From Otis tarda (Eukaryota; Chordata; Aves; Otidiformes; Otididae), in NCBI GenBank assembly GCA_026413225.1, contig JAPMTP010000088.1, positions 62,001 to 126,000 of the forward strand: 64,000 bases of DNA, written 5' to 3'. Shown here one piece after another: positions 1 through 13,512 of the stretch. The translations under genes were made by a program, and so were the position numbers. The notes under the pieces are model-generated. The model saw only the letters and a list, made by a program, of their open reading frames with translations. It had not been told where the DNA came from and ran no database searches. How positions within the stretch are numbered: the first letter of the stretch is position 1; the number at the start of each line of letters is the position of its first letter.

Positions 1-1008
1 GCGGCCATTGGCAGCGCACCTACAGCAGCACAGACACTGGGGCTCCGGGCTTTCCCTGACGAACAGGGCTTCGATGTTTACCACCAGCTGCAGCTGGACG
101 ACGCCTGAAAAAAAAAACCCCGAAAAATCACGAACGTCGGACCATTGCTTCCACACCAAAAGTGCCAGCCACTCAAGCTCTTGCTGCTCCTCAGCAGCCA
201 TTGGCAGTGCACCTGCAGCACCACAGACATTGGGGCTCCGGGCTTTCCCTGATGAACAGGGCTTCGACGTTTACCACCAGCTGTACTAGGGACCCCCTGA
301 AAAAAAAACCCGAAAAATCACGAACGTCGGACGATTGCTCCCACACCAAAAGTGAAAGCCACTCAAGCTCTTGCTGCTCCTCAGCGGCCATTGGCAGCAC
401 ACCTACAGCACCACAGACATTGGGGCTCCGGGCTTTCCCTGACGAACAGGGCTTTGACGTTTACCACCAGCTGCACCGGGGCGCCCCTGAAAAAAAACCC
501 CGAAAAAACACGAACGTCGGACCATTGCTCCCACACCAAAAGTGCCAGCCACTCAAGCTCTTGCTGCTCCTCAGCAGCCATCGGCAGCGCACCTACAGCA
601 CCACAGACATTGGGGCTCCGGGCTTTCCCTGACGAACAGGGCTTCGACTTTTACCACCAGCTGCACATGGGCGCCCCCTGAAAAAAAAACCAGAAAAATT
701 AGGAAAGTCGGACGATTGTTCCCACACCAAAAGTGCCAGCCACTCAAGCTCTTGCTGCTCCTCAGCGGCCATCGGCAGCGCACCTACAGCAGCACAGACA
801 TTGGGGCTCCGGGCTTTCCCTGATGAACAGGGCTTCGAAGTTTACCACCATCTATACGTGGGCGCTCCCTGAAAAAAAAACCCAAAAAATCACGAACGTC
901 AGGCCATTACTCCCACACCAAAAGTGCCAGCCACTCAAGCTCTTGCTGCTCCTCAGCGGCCATTGGCAGCGCACCTACAGCAGCACAGACATTGGGGCTC
1001 AGGGCTTT

Positions 1009-1023
1009 CCCTGACGAACAGGG
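1009..1023. repeat. Representative dyad of the A monomer (CCCTG-ACGAA-CAGGG)
   Basis: A perfect 5-bp inverted repeat with a 5-nt loop, present in most A units. It sits between the GGGCTTT and GGCTTCGACG direct-repeat-like stretches. Some units weaken one arm (CTCTG, as at 8830) or change the loop (ATGAA). A palindromic CAGCTG, and in one subfamily also CACGTG, follows about 20-25 bp downstream. This is one example of about 90 copies. Confidence 0.75.
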
Positions 1024-4000
1024 CTTCGACGTTTACCACCAGCTGCACGTGGGTGCCCCGTAAAAAAAAACCCCGAAAAATCACGAATGTCGGACCATTG
1101 CTCCCATACCAAAAGTGCCAGACACTCAAGCTCTTGCTGCTCCTCAGCGGCCATTGGCAGCGCACCTACAGCACAACAGACATTGGGGCTCCAGGCTTTC
1201 CCTGACGAACAGGGCTTCGATGTTTACCACCATCTACATGTGGCCGCTCCCTGAAAAAGAAACCCGAAAAATCACGAACGTCGGACCATTGCTCCCACAC
1301 CAAAAGTGCCAGCCACTCAATCTCTTGCTGCTCCTCAGCGGCCATTGGCAGCGCACCTACAGCAGCACAGACATTGGGGCTCTGGGCTTTCCCTGACGAA
1401 CAGGGCTTCGACGTTTACCACCAGCTGCACTTGGACGGCCCCTAAAAAAAAAACCCAAAAAATCACAAACGTCGGACCATTGCTCCCACACCAAAAGTGC
1501 CAGCCACTCAAACTCTTGCTGCTCCTCAGGGGCCATTTTCACTGCACGTACAGCAGCACAGACTTTGGGGCTCCGGGCTTTCCCTGACGAACAGGGCTTC
1601 GACGTTTACCACCAGCTGCACGTACGCTCCCCCTGAAAAAAAACCCCGAAAAATCTCAAACGTCGGACGATTGCTCCCACACCAAAAGTGCTAGACACTC
1701 AAGCTCTTGCTGCTCCTCAGCGGCCATTGGCAGCGCACCTATAGCAGCACAGACATTGGGGCTCCGGGCTTTCCCTGACGAACAGGGCTTCCACGTTTAC
1801 AACCAGCTGCACCAGGGTGCCCCCTGAAAAAAAAACCCGAAAAATCACGAACGTCGGACCATTGCTCCCACACCAAAAGTGCCAGCCACTCAAGCTCTTG
1901 CTGCTCCTCAGCAGCCATTGGCAGTGCACCTGCAGCACCACAGACATTGGGGCTCCGGGCTTTCCCTGACAACCAGGGCTTCGACGTTTACCACCAGCTA
2001 CATGTGGGCGCCCCTGGAAAAAAACCCGGAAAAATCCCGAATTTCGGACCATTGCTCCCAAACCAAAAGTGCCAGACACTCAAGCTCTTGCTTCTCCTCA
2101 GCGGGCATTGGCAGTCCACCTACTGCACCAGAGACATTGGGGCTTTGGGCTTTCCCTGATGAACAGGGCTTCGACGTTTACCACCAGCTGCACGTGGGAT
2201 CCCCCAAAAAAAAAAAACCCGAAAAATGTTGAACGTCAGACGATTGCTCCCACACCAAGTGTGCCAGCCACTCAAGCTCTTGCTGCTCCTCAGCGGCCAT
2301 AAGCAGCGCACCTACAGCACCACAGACATTGGGGCTCAGGGCTTTCTCTGACGAACAGGGCTTCGACAATTACCACCAGCTGCAGCTGGACGGCCCCTGA
2401 AAAAAACAAACAAAAAATCACGAACGTCGGACGACTGATGCCACACCAAAAGTGCCAGCCACTCAAGCTCTTGCTGCTCCTCAGCGGCCAGTGGCAGCGC
2501 ACCTACAGCAGCACAGACATTGGGGCTCCGGGCTTTCCCTGACGAACAGGGCATCGACGTTTACCACCAGCTGCAGGTCAGCGCCCCCTGAAAAAAAACC
2601 CTGAAAAATCACGAACGTCGGACCATTGCTCCCACACCAAAAGTGCTAGCCACTCAAGCTATTGCTGCTCCTCAGCGGCCATTGGCAGCGCACCTACAGC
2701 AGCACAGACATTGGCGCTCCGGGCTTTCCCGGACGAACAGGGCTTTGACATTTACCACCAGCTGCACATGGGCGCCCCCTGAGAAAAAAAACAGAAAAAT
2801 TAAGAAAGTCGGACAATTGTTCCCACACCAAAAGTGCCAGCCACTCAAGCTCTTGCTGCTCCTCAGCGGCCATTGGCAGCGCACCTACAGCAGCACAGAC
2901 ATTGGGGCTCCAGGCTTTCCCTGACGAACAGGGCTTCGATGTTTACCACCATCTACATGTGTGCGCTCCCTGAAAAAAAACCCCGAAAAATCACGAACGT
3001 CGGACCATTGCTCCCATTCCAAAAGTGCCAGACACTCAAGCTCTTGCTGCTCCTCACCGGCCATTGGCAGCGCACCTACAGCACCACAGACATTGGGGCT
3101 CCGGGCTTTCCCTGACGAACAGGGCTTCGACATTTACCACCAGCTGCTGGTCGACGGCCCCTGAAAAAAAACCCTGAAAAATCACGAACGTCGGACCATT
3201 GCTCCCACACCAAAAGTGCCAGCCACTCAAGCTCTTGCTGCTCCTCAGCGGCCATCGGTAGCGCACCTACAGCAGCACAGACATTGGGGCTCCGGGCTTT
3301 CCCTGACGAACAGGGCTTTGACGTTTAACACCAGCTGCACATGGGCGCCTCCTGAAAAAAAAACCAGAAAAATTAAGAAAGTCGAACGATTGTTCCGACA
3401 CCAAAAGTGCCAGCCACTCAAGCTCTTGCTGCTCATCTGCGGCCATCGGCAGCGCACCTACAGCAGCACAGACACTGGGGCTCCGGGCTTTCCCTGGCGA
3501 ACAGGGCTTCGACGTTTACCACCAGCTGCACGTGGGCGCTCCCTGAAAAAAAAACCCGAAAAATCACGAACGTCGGACCACTGCTCCCACACCAAAAGTG
3601 CCAGCCACTCAAGCTCTTGCTGCTCCTCAGCGGCCATTGGCAGTGCACCTACAGCACCACAGACATTGGGGCTCAGGGCTTTCTCTGACGAACAGGGCTT
3701 CGACGTTTTCCACCAGCTGCACGTAGATGGCCCCTGAAAAAAAAACCCACAAAATCACGAACGTCGGACCATTGCTCCCACACCAAAAGTGCCAGCCACT
3801 CAAGCTCTTGCTGCTCCTCAGCGGCCATTCGCAGCGCACCTACAGTAGCACAGACATTGGGGCTCAGAGCTTTCCCTGACGAACAGGGCTTCGACCTTCA
3901 CCACCAGCTGCATGTGGGCTCCCCCTAAAAAAATCCCCGAAAAAGCTTGAACGTCAGACGATTGCTTCCACACCAAAAGTGCCAGCCACTCAAGCTCTTG

Positions 4001-5084
4001 CTGCTCCTCAGCGGCCATTGGCAGTCCACCTACAGCAGCACAGACATTGGGGCTCAGGGCTTACCCTGACGAACAGGGCATCGACGTTTACCACCAGCTG
4101 CACCAGGGCGCACCCTGAAAAGAAATCTCCGAAAAATCACGAACGTCGGACCATTGCTCCCTCACCAAAAGTGCTAGACACTCAAGCTCTTGCTGCTCCT
4201 CAGCGGCCATTGGCAGTCCACCTACTGCAGCAGAGAAATTGGGGCTCCGGGCTTTCCCTGACAAACAGGGCTTCGACGTTTACCACAAGCTGCACCAGGG
4301 CACACCCTGAAAAAAAACCCCAAAAAATCACGAACGTCGGACGATTGTACCCACACCTAAAGTGCCAGCCACTTGAGCTCTTGCTGCACCTCAGCGGCCA
4401 TTGGCAGTCCACCTACTGCAGCAGAGAAACTGGGGCTCCAGGCATTCCCTGATGAACAGGGCTTCGACGTTTACCACCAGCTGCACTAGGGCACCCCCTG
4501 AAAAAAAAACGCAAAAAATCACGAACGTCGGACGATTGCTCCCACACCAAAAGTGCCAGCCACTTGAGCTCTTGCTGCTCCTCAGCGGCCATTGGCAGTG
4601 CACCTGCAGCACCACAGACATTGGGGCTCCGGGCTTTCTCTGACGAACAGGGTTTCGACGTTTTCCACCAGCTGCACGTAGATGGCCCCTGAAAAAAAAA
4701 CCCACAAAATCACGAACGTTGGACGATTGATCCCACACCAAAAGTGCCAGCCACTTGAGCTCTTGCTGCTCCTCAGCGGCCATTGGCAGCGCACCTGCAG
4801 CAGCACAGACATTGGGGCTCCGGGCTTTCCCTGATGAACAGGGCTTTGACGTTTACCACCAGCTGCACCGGGTCGCCCCTGAAAAAAAAACCCCGAAAAA
4901 ACACGAACGTCGGACGATTGCTCCCACACCAAAAGTGCCAGCCACTCAAGCTCTTGCTGCTCCTCAGCAGCCATTGGCAGCGCACCTACAGCAGCACAGA
5001 CATTGGAGCTCCAGGCTTTCTCTGACGAACAGGGCTTCGACTTTTACCACCAGCTGCAGCTGGACGGCCCCTGAAAAAAAAACC

Positions 5085-6230
5085 CAAAAAATCACGAACG
5101 TCGGACGATTGCTCCCACACCAAAAGTGCAAGCCACTCGAGCTTTTGCTGCTCCTCCGGGGCCATTAGCAGTGCACCTACAGCTGCAAAGACACTGGGGC
5201 TCCGGGCTTTCCCTGACGAAAAGGGCTTCTATGTTTACCACCAGCTGCACCTGGGCACCCATTGAAAAAAAAACCCCAAAAAATCATGAACGTCGGACAA
5301 TTGCTCCCACACCAAAAGTGCCAGCCACTCAAGCTCTTGCTGCTCCTCACCGGCCATTGGCAGTGCACCTACAGCAGCACAGACATTGGGGCTCCGGGCT
5401 TTCTCTGATGAACAGGGGTTCGACCTTTACCACCATCTACACGTGGGGGCTCCCTGAAAAAAAAACAAAAAAATCTCGAAAGTCAGACCATTGCTCCCAC
5501 ACCAAAAGTGCCAGGCACTCAAGCTCTTGCTGCTCCTCAGCGGCGATTGGCAGCGCACCTACTGCACCACAGACATTGGGGCTCCGGGCTTTCCTTGACG
5601 AACAGGGCTTCGACGTTTACCACCAGCTACACTTGGGCGCCCCTGGAAAAAAAAAAACCGATAAATCAGAACGTCGGACCATTGCTCCCACACCAGAAGT
5701 GCCAGACATTCAAGCTCTTGGTGCTCCTTAGGGGCCATTGGCAGTGCACCTACAGCAGCACAGACATTGGGACTCCGGGCTTTCCCTGACGAACAGGGCT
5801 TCAAAATTTACCACCAGCTGCTGCTGGACGGCCCCTGAAAGTAAAACCCAAAAAATCACGAACGTCGGACGATTGCTCCCACACCAAAAGTGCCAGCCAC
5901 GCAAGCTCTTGCTGCTTCTCAGCGGCCATTGGCAGCGCACCTACAGCACAACAGACATTGGGGCTCCGGGCTTTCCCTGACGAACAGGGCTTCGACATTT
6001 ACCACCAGCTGCACGTGGGCGCCCATTAAAAAAAAACCCCGAAAAATCACGAACGTCGGACAATTGCTCCCACACCAAAAGTGCCAGCCACTCAAGCTCT
6101 TGCTGCTCCTCAGCGGCCATCGGCAGCGCACCTACAGCAGCACAGACATTGGGGCTCCGGGCTTTCCCTGATGAACAGGGCTTCGACGTTTTCCACCATC
6201 TATACGTCGGCGCTACCTGAAAAAAAAACC
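5085..6230. repeat. Array A higher-order segment, copy 1 (partner 11777-12920)
   Basis: About six consecutive monomers recur at an offset of about 6692 bp, close to 35 monomers. Shared diagnostic variants include AAAAGGGCTTCTATG, a GGGGTTCGACC unit, a GCGATTGG unit, the A-rich unit with ACCGATAAATCAGAACG, and the CCCCTGAAAGTAAAACCC unit. The first part (to about 5512) occurs a third time at 9290-9715. Boundaries were estimated by eye to within about one monomer. Confidence 0.8.
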
Positions 6231-6439
6231 CCGAAAAATCACGAACGTCGGACCATTGCTCCCATACCAAAAGTGCCAGACACTCAAGCTCTTGCTGCTC
6301 CTCAGCGGCCATTGGCAGCGCACCTACAGCACCACAGACATTGGGGCTCCGGGCTTTCCCTGACGAACAGGGCTTGGATGTTTACCACCATCTACATGTG
6401 GGCGCTCCCTGAAAAAAAAACCCGAAAAATCACGAACGT

Positions 6440-7155
6440 CCGACCATTGCTCCCACACCAAAAGTGCCAGCCACTCAAACTCTTGCTGCTCCTCAGGGGC
6501 CATTTTCACTGCACGTACAGCAGCACAGACTTTGGGGCTCCGGGCTTTCCCTGACGAACAGGGCTTCGACGTTTACCACCAGCTGCACGTGGGCTCCCCC
6601 TGAAAAAAAACCCCGAAAAATCTCAAACGTCGGATGATTGCTCCCACACCAAAAGTGCCAGCCACTCAAGCTCCTGCTGCTCCTCAGCGGCCATTGGCAG
6701 CGCACCTACAGCACCACAGACATTGGGGCTCCAGGGTTTCTCTGACGAACAGGGCTTCGACATTTACCACCAGCTGCTGCTGGACGGCCCCTGAAAATAA
6801 AACCCTGAAAAATCACGAACGTCGGACGATTGCTCCCACACCAAAAGGGCCAGACACTGGAGCTTTTGCTGCCCCTCAGGGGCCATTAGCAGTGCACCTA
6901 CAGCACCAGAGACATTGGGGCTCCGGGCTTTCCCTGACGAACAGGGTTCCACGTTTACCACCAGCTGCACCGAGGCGCCACCTGAAAAAAAAACTCGAAA
7001 AATCACGAACGTCGGACCATTGCTCCCACACCAAACGTGCTAGCCACACAAGCTTTTGCTGCTCCTCAGGGGCCATTGGCAGTCCACCTACAGCACCACA
7101 GACATTGGGGATCCCGGCTTTCCCTGGCGAACAGGGCTTCGATGTTTACCACCAG
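6440..7155. repeat. Array A higher-order segment (partner 13513-14228)
   Basis: About four monomers shared with 13513-14228 at an offset of about 7073 bp (37 monomers). Shared markers are ACGTCCGACCATTG, CAGACTTTGGGGCTCC, GGATGATTGCTCCC, GAAAATAAAACCCTG and CCAAACGTGCTAGCCA. Copies differ by scattered substitutions, such as CCATTTTCACTG against CCATTGGCACTG. Edges are approximate. Confidence 0.75.
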
Positions 7156-7394
7156 CTGCAGCTGGACGACCCTGAAAAAAAAACCCCGAAAAATCACGAA
7201 CGTCGGACGATTGCTCCCACACCAAAAGTGCTAGACACTCAAGCTCTTGCTGCTCCTCAGCGGCCATTGGCAGCGCACCTACAGCAGCACAGACATTGGG
7301 GCTCCGGGCTTTCCCTGACGAACAGGGCTTCCACGTTTACAACCAGCTGCACCAGGGTGCCCCCTGAAAAAAAAACCCGAAAAATCACGAACGT

Positions 7395-8758
7395 CGGACC
7401 ATTGCTCCCACACCAAAAGTGCCAGACACTCAAGCTCTTGCTTCTCCTCAGCGGCCATTGGCAGTCCACCTACTGCACCAGAGACATTGGGGCTTCGGGC
7501 TTTCCCTGATGAACAGGGCTTCGACGTTTACCACGAGCTGCACGTGGGCACCCCATGAAAAAAAATCCCGAAAAATCACGAACGTCGGACCATTCCTCCC
7601 ACACCAAAAGTGCCAGACATTCAAGCTCTTGCTGCTCCTCAGCAGCCGTTGGCAGCGCACCTGCAGCACCACAGACATTGGGCCTCCGGGCTTTCCCTGA
7701 CGAACAGGGCATCGACGTTTATCACCAGCTGCACCAGGGCGACCCCTGAGAAAAAAACCCCGAAAAATCACGAACGTCGGACCATTGCTCCCACACCAAA
7801 AGTGACAGCCACTCAAGCTCTTGCTGCTCCTCAGCGGCCATTGGCAGCACACCTACAGCACCACAGACAGTGGGGCTCCGGGCTTTCCCTGACGAACAGG
7901 GCTTTGACGTTTACCACGAGCTGCACCGGGGCGCCCCTGAAAAAAAAAACCCGAAAAATCACGAACGTCGGACCATTGCTCCCACACCAAAAGTGCCAGC
8001 CACTCAAGCTCTTGCTGCTCCTCAGCAGCCATTGGCAGCGCACCTAGAGCAGCACAGATATTGGGGCTCCGGGCTTTCTCTGACGAACAGGGCTTCGACT
8101 TTTACCACCAGCTGCAGCTGGACGGCCCCTGAAAAAAAAACCCAAAAAATCACGAACGTCGGACGATTGTACCCACACCTAAAGTGCCAGCCACTTGAGC
8201 TCTTGCTGCACCTCAGCGGCCATTGGCAGTCCACCTACTGCAGCAGAGAAACTGGGGCTCCAGGCATTCCCTGATGAACAGGGCTTCGACGTTTACCACC
8301 AGCTGCACTAGGGCACCCCCTGAAAAAAAAACGCAAAAAATCACGAACGTCGGACGATTGCTCCCACACCAAAAGTGCCAGCCACTTGAGCTCTTGCTGC
8401 TCCTCAGCGGCCATTGGCAGTGCACCTGCAGCACCACAGACATTGGGCCTCCGGGCTTTCCCTGACGAACAGGGCATCGACGTTTATCACCAGCTGCAAC
8501 AGGGCGCCCCCTGAGAAAAAAACCCCGAAAAATCACGAACGTCGGACCATTGCTCCCACACCAAATGTGCCAGCCACTCAAGCCCTTGCTGCTCCTCAGC
8601 GGCCATTGGCAGTGCACCTACAGCAGCTCAGACATTGGGGCTCCGGGCTTTCCCTGACGAACAGGGCTTCGACATTTACCACCAGCTGCACGTGGGCGCC
8701 CCCTGAAAAAAAACCCAGAGAAATCACGAACGTCGGACCATTGCTCCCACACCAAAAG
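7395..8758. repeat. Array A higher-order segment, about 7 monomers (partner 10261-11626)
   Basis: An ordered run of about seven variant monomers repeated at an offset of about 2867 bp (15 monomers). Markers include CTTCTCCTCAGCGGCCATTG, TACTGCACCAGAGACATTGG, CCCCATGAAAAAAAATCCCG, ATTGGGCCTCCGGGC, GTACCCACACCTAAAGTGCC and CAGAGAAACTGGGGCTCCAG. The unit at its left end has a further relative near 2040-2200 (43 monomers away). Confidence 0.85.
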
Positions 8759-10260
8759 TGAAAGCCACTCAAGCACTTGCTGCTCCTCAGCGGCCATTGG
8801 CAGCACACCTACAGCACCACAGACATTGGGGCTCCGGGCTTTCTCTGACGAACAGGGTTTCGACGTTTTCCACCAGCTGCACGTAGATGGCCCCTGAAAA
8901 AAAAACCCACAAAATCACGAACGTTGGACGATTGATCCCACACCAAAAGTGCCAGCCACTTGAGCTCTTGCTGCTCCTCAGCGGCCATTGGCAGCGCACC
9001 TGCAGCAGCACAGACATTGGGGCTCCGGGCTTTCCCTGATGAACAGGGCTTTGACGTTTACCACCAGCTGCACGTGGGAGCCCCCTGAAAAAAAACACTC
9101 AAAAAATCACGAACGTCGGACCATTGCTCCCACACCAAAAGTGCCAGCCACTCAAGCTCTTTGCTGCTCCTCAGCAGCCATTGGCAGCGCACCTACAGCA
9201 GCACAGACATTGGAGCTCCGGGCTTTCTCTGACGAACAGGGCTTCGACTTTTACCACCAGCTGCAGCTGGACGGCCCCTGAAAAAAAAACCCAAAAAATC
9301 ACGAACGTCGGACGATTGCTCCCACACCAAAAGTGCAAGCCACTCGAGCTTCTGCTGCTCCTCAGGGGCCATTAGCAGTGCACCTACAGCTGCAAAGACA
9401 CTGGGGCTCCGGGCTTTCCCTGACGAAAAGGGCTTCTATGTTTACCACCAGCTGCACCTGGGCACCCATTGAAAAAAAACCCCAAAAAATCATGAACGTC
9501 GGACAATTGCTCCCACACCAAAAGTGCCAGCCACTCAAGCTCTTGCTGCTCCTCACCGGCCATTGGCAGTGCACCTACAGCAGCACAGACATTGGGGCTC
9601 CGGGCTTTCTCTGATGAACAGGGGTTCGACCTTTACCACCATCTACACGTGGGGGCTCCCTGAAAAAAAAACAAAAAAATCTCGAAAGTCAGACCATTGC
9701 TCCCACACCAAAAGTGCCAGGCACTCAAGCTCTTGCTGCTCCTCAGCGGCCATCGGCAGCGCACCTACAGCAGCACAGACATTGGGGCTCCGGGCTTTCC
9801 CTGATGAACAGGGCTTCGACGTTTTCCACCATCTATACGTCGGCGCTCCCTGAAAAAAAAACCCAAAAAATCACGAACATCAGACGATTGCTCCCACACC
9901 AAAAGTGCCAGACACTCAAGCTCTTGCTGCTCCTCAGCGGCCATCGGCAGCGCACCTACAGCAGCACAGACATTGGGGCTCCGGGCTTTCCCTGACGAAC
10001 AGGGCTTCCACGTTTACAACCAGCTGCACCAGGGTGCCCCCTGAAAAAAAAACCCGAAAAATCACGAACGTCGGACCATTGCTCCCACACCAAAAGTGCC
10101 AGACACTCAAGCTCTTGCTGCTCCTCAGCAGCCGTTGGCAGTGACCTGCAGCACCACAGACATTGGGGCTCCGGGCTTTCCCTGACAACCAGGGCTTCGA
10201 CGTTTACCACCAGCTACATGTGGGCGCCCCTGGAAAAAAACCCCGAAAAATCCCGAATGT

Positions 10261-11626
10261 CGGACCATTGCTCCCACACCAAAAGTGCCAGACACTCAAG
10301 CTCTTGCTTCTCCTCAGCGGCCATTGGCAGTCCACCTACTGCACCAGAGACATTGGGGCTTCGGGCTTTCCCTGATGAACAGGGCTTCGACGTTTACCAC
10401 GAGCTGCACGTGGGCTCCCCATGAAAAAAAATCCCGAAAAATCACGAACGTCGGACCATTCCTCCCACACCAAAAGTGCCAGACATTCAAGCTCTTGCTG
10501 CTCCTCAGCAGCCGTTGGCAGCGCACCTGCAGCACCACAGACATTGGGCCTCCGGGCTTTCCCTGACGAACAGGGCATCGACGTTTATCACCAGCTGCAC
10601 CAGGGCGACCCCTGAAAAAAAAACCCCGAAAAATCACGAACGTCGGACCATTGCTCCCACACCAAAAGTGACAGCCACTCAAGCTCTTGCTGCTCCTCAG
10701 CGGCCATTGGCAGCACACCTACAGCACCACAGACATTGGGGCTCCGGGCTTTCCCTGACGAACAGGGCTTTGACGTTTACCACGAGCTGCACCGGGGCGC
10801 CCCTGAAAAAAAAAAACCCGAAAAATCACGAACGTCGGACCATTGCTCCCACACCAAAAGTGCCAGCCACTCAAGCTCTTGCTGCTCCTCAGCAGCCATT
10901 GGCAGCGCACCTACAGCAGCACAGACATTGGGGCTCCGGGCTTTCTCTGACGAACAGGGCTTCGACTTTTACCACCAGCTGCAGCTGGACGGCCCCTGAA
11001 AAAAAAACCCAAAAAATCACGAACGTCGGACGATTGTACCCACACCTAAAGTGCCAGCCACTTGAGCTCTTGCTGCACCTCAGCGGCCATTGGCAGTCCA
11101 CCTACTGCAGCAGAGAAACTGGGGCTCCAGGCATTCCCTGATGAACAGGGCTTCGACGTTTACCACCAGCTGCACTAGGGCACCCCCTGAAAAAAAAAAC
11201 GCAAAAAATCACGAACGTCGGACGATTGCTCCCACACCAAAAGTGCCAGCCACTTGAGCTCTTGCTGCTCCTCAGCGGCCATTGGCAGTGCACCTGCAGC
11301 ACCACAGACATTGGGCCTCCGGGCTTTCCCTGACGAACAGGGCATCGACGTTTATCACCAGCTGCACCAGGGCGCCCCCTGAGAAAAAAACCCCGAAAAA
11401 TCACGAACGTCGGACCATTGCTCCCACACCAAATGTGCCAGCCACTCAAGCCCTTGCTGCTCCTCAGCGGCCATTGGCAGTGCACCTACAGCAGCTCAGA
11501 CATTGGGGCTCCGGGCTTTCCCTGACGAACAGGGCTTCGACATTTACCACCAGCTGCACGTGGGCGCCCCCTGAAAAAAAACCCAGAGAAATCACGAACG
11601 TCGGACCATTGCTCCCACACCAAAAG
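10261..11626. repeat. Array A higher-order segment, about 7 monomers (partner 7395-8758)
   Basis: The near-identical second copy of 7395-8758. It ends where the following monomer changes to the variant with an extra T (CAAGCTCTTTGCTGCTCC). That variant also occurs near 9157, where it belongs to another duplicated block (9109-9712 matching 11596-12197, 13 monomers apart). Confidence 0.85.
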
Positions 11627-11776
11627 TGCCAGCCACTCAAGCTCTTTGCTGCTCCTCAGCAGCCATTGGCAGCGCACCTACAGCAGCACAGACATTGGAG
11701 CTCCGGGCTTTCTCTGACGAACAGGGCTTCGACTTTTACCACCAGCTGCAGCTGGACGGCCCCTGAAAAAAAAACC

Positions 11777-12920
11777 CAAAAAATCACGAACGTCGGACGA
11801 TTACTCCCACACCAAAAGTGCAAGCCACTCGAGCTTTTGCTGCTCCTCAGGGGCCATTAGCAGTGCACCTACAGCTGCAAAGACACTGGGGCTCCGGGCT
11901 TTCCCTGACGAAAAGGGCTTCTATGTTTACCACCAGCTGCACCTGGGCACCCATTGAAAAAAAAACCCCAAAAAATCATGAACGTCGGACAATTGCTCCC
12001 ACACCAAAAGTGCCAGCCACTCAAGCTCTTGCTGCTCCTCACCGGCCATTGGCAGTGCACCTACAGCAGCACAGACATTGGGGCTCCGGGCTTTCTCTGA
12101 TGAACAGGGGTTCGACCTTTACCACCATCTACACGTGGGGGCTCCCTGAAAAAAAAACAAAAAAATCTCAAAAGTCAGACCATTGCTCCCACACCAAAAG
12201 TGCCAGCCACTCAAGCTCTTGCTGCTCCTCAGCGGCGATTGGCAGCGCACCTACTGCACCACAGACATTGGGGCTCCGGGCTTTCCTTGACGAACAGGGC
12301 TTCGACGTTTACCACCAGCTACACTTGGGCGCCCCTGGAAAAAAAAAAAAACCGATAAATCAGAACGTCGGACCATTGCTCCCACACCAGAAGTGCCAGA
12401 CATTCAAGCTCTTGGTTCTCCTTAGGGGCCATTGGCAGTGCACCTACAGCAGCACAGACATTGGGACTCCGGGCTTTCCCTGACGAACAGGGCTTCAAAA
12501 TTTACCACCAGCTGCTGCTGGACGGCCCCTGAAAGTAAAACCCAAAAAATCACGAACGTCGGACGATTGCTCCCACACCAAAAGTGCCAGCCACGCAAGC
12601 TCTTGCTGCTTCTCAGCGGCCATTGGCAGCGCACCTACAGCACAACAGACATTGGGGCTCCGGGCTTTCCCTGACGAACAGGGCTTCGACATTTACCACC
12701 AGCTGCACGTGGGCGCCCATTAAAAAAAAACCCCGAAAAATCACGAACGTCGGACAATTGCTCCCACACCAAAAGTGCCAGCCACTCAAGCTCTTGCTGC
12801 TCCTCAGCGGCCATCGGCAGCGCACCTACAGCACAACAGACATTGGGGCTCCAGGCTTTCCCTGATGAACAGGGCTTCGACGTTTTCCACCATCTATACG
12901 TCAGCGCTCCCTGAAAAAAA
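11777..12920. repeat. Array A higher-order segment, copy 2 (partner 5085-6230)
   Basis: The same ordered series of variant monomers as 5085-6230, including CCCCTGAAAGTAAAACCC near 12530 and the ACCGATAAATCAGAACG unit near 12352. Few differences are visible, for example a longer A-run near 12340 and CTTGGTTCTCC against CTTGGTGCTCC. This indicates a comparatively recent block duplication or gene conversion across about 35 monomers. Confidence 0.8.
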
Positions 12921-13512
12921 AACCCGAAAAATCACGAACATCAGACGATTGCTCATACACCAAAAGTGCCAGACACTCAAGCTCTTGCTGCTCCTCAGCG
13001 GCCATTGGCAGCGCACCTACAGCACCACAGACATTGGGGCTCCGGGCTTTCCCTGACGAACAGGGCTTCGACGTTTACCACCAGGTGCACGTGGGTGCCC
13101 CCTGAAAACAAACCCCGAAAAATCACGAACGTCGGACCATTGCTCCCACACCAAAAGTGCCAGACACTCAAGCTCTTGCTGCTCCTCAGCGGCCATTGGC
13201 AGCGCACCTACAGCAGCACAGACATTGGGGCTCCAGGCTTTCCCTGACGAACAGGGCTTGGATGTTTACCACCATCTACATGTGGGCGCTCCCTGAAAAA
13301 AAAACCCGAAAAATCACGAACGTCAGACCATTGCTCCCACACCAAAAGTGCCAGCCACTGAAGCTCTTGCTGCTCCTCAGCGGCCATTGGCAGCGCACCT
13401 ACAGCTCCACAGACATTGGGGCTCCGGGCTTTCCCTGACGAACAGGGCTTCGACGTTTACCACCAGCTGCACTTGGACGGCCCCTGAAAAAAAAACCCAA
13501 AAAATCACGAAC

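Noticed and set aside
1020-1090. CENP-B-box-like string on the minus strand of the A monomer (TTCGTGATTTTTCGGGG)
   Set aside because: It has TTCG and CGGG but with 8 nt between them rather than 7, and no central A at the required place. CENP-B is also not known from birds. Chance resemblance is more likely.
6634-7509. A 291-codon open frame and about ninety 60-220-codon frames in array A
   Set aside because: They are shifted readings of the 191-bp satellite, present in both strands, with lengths set by where the non-multiple-of-three period meets a stop.
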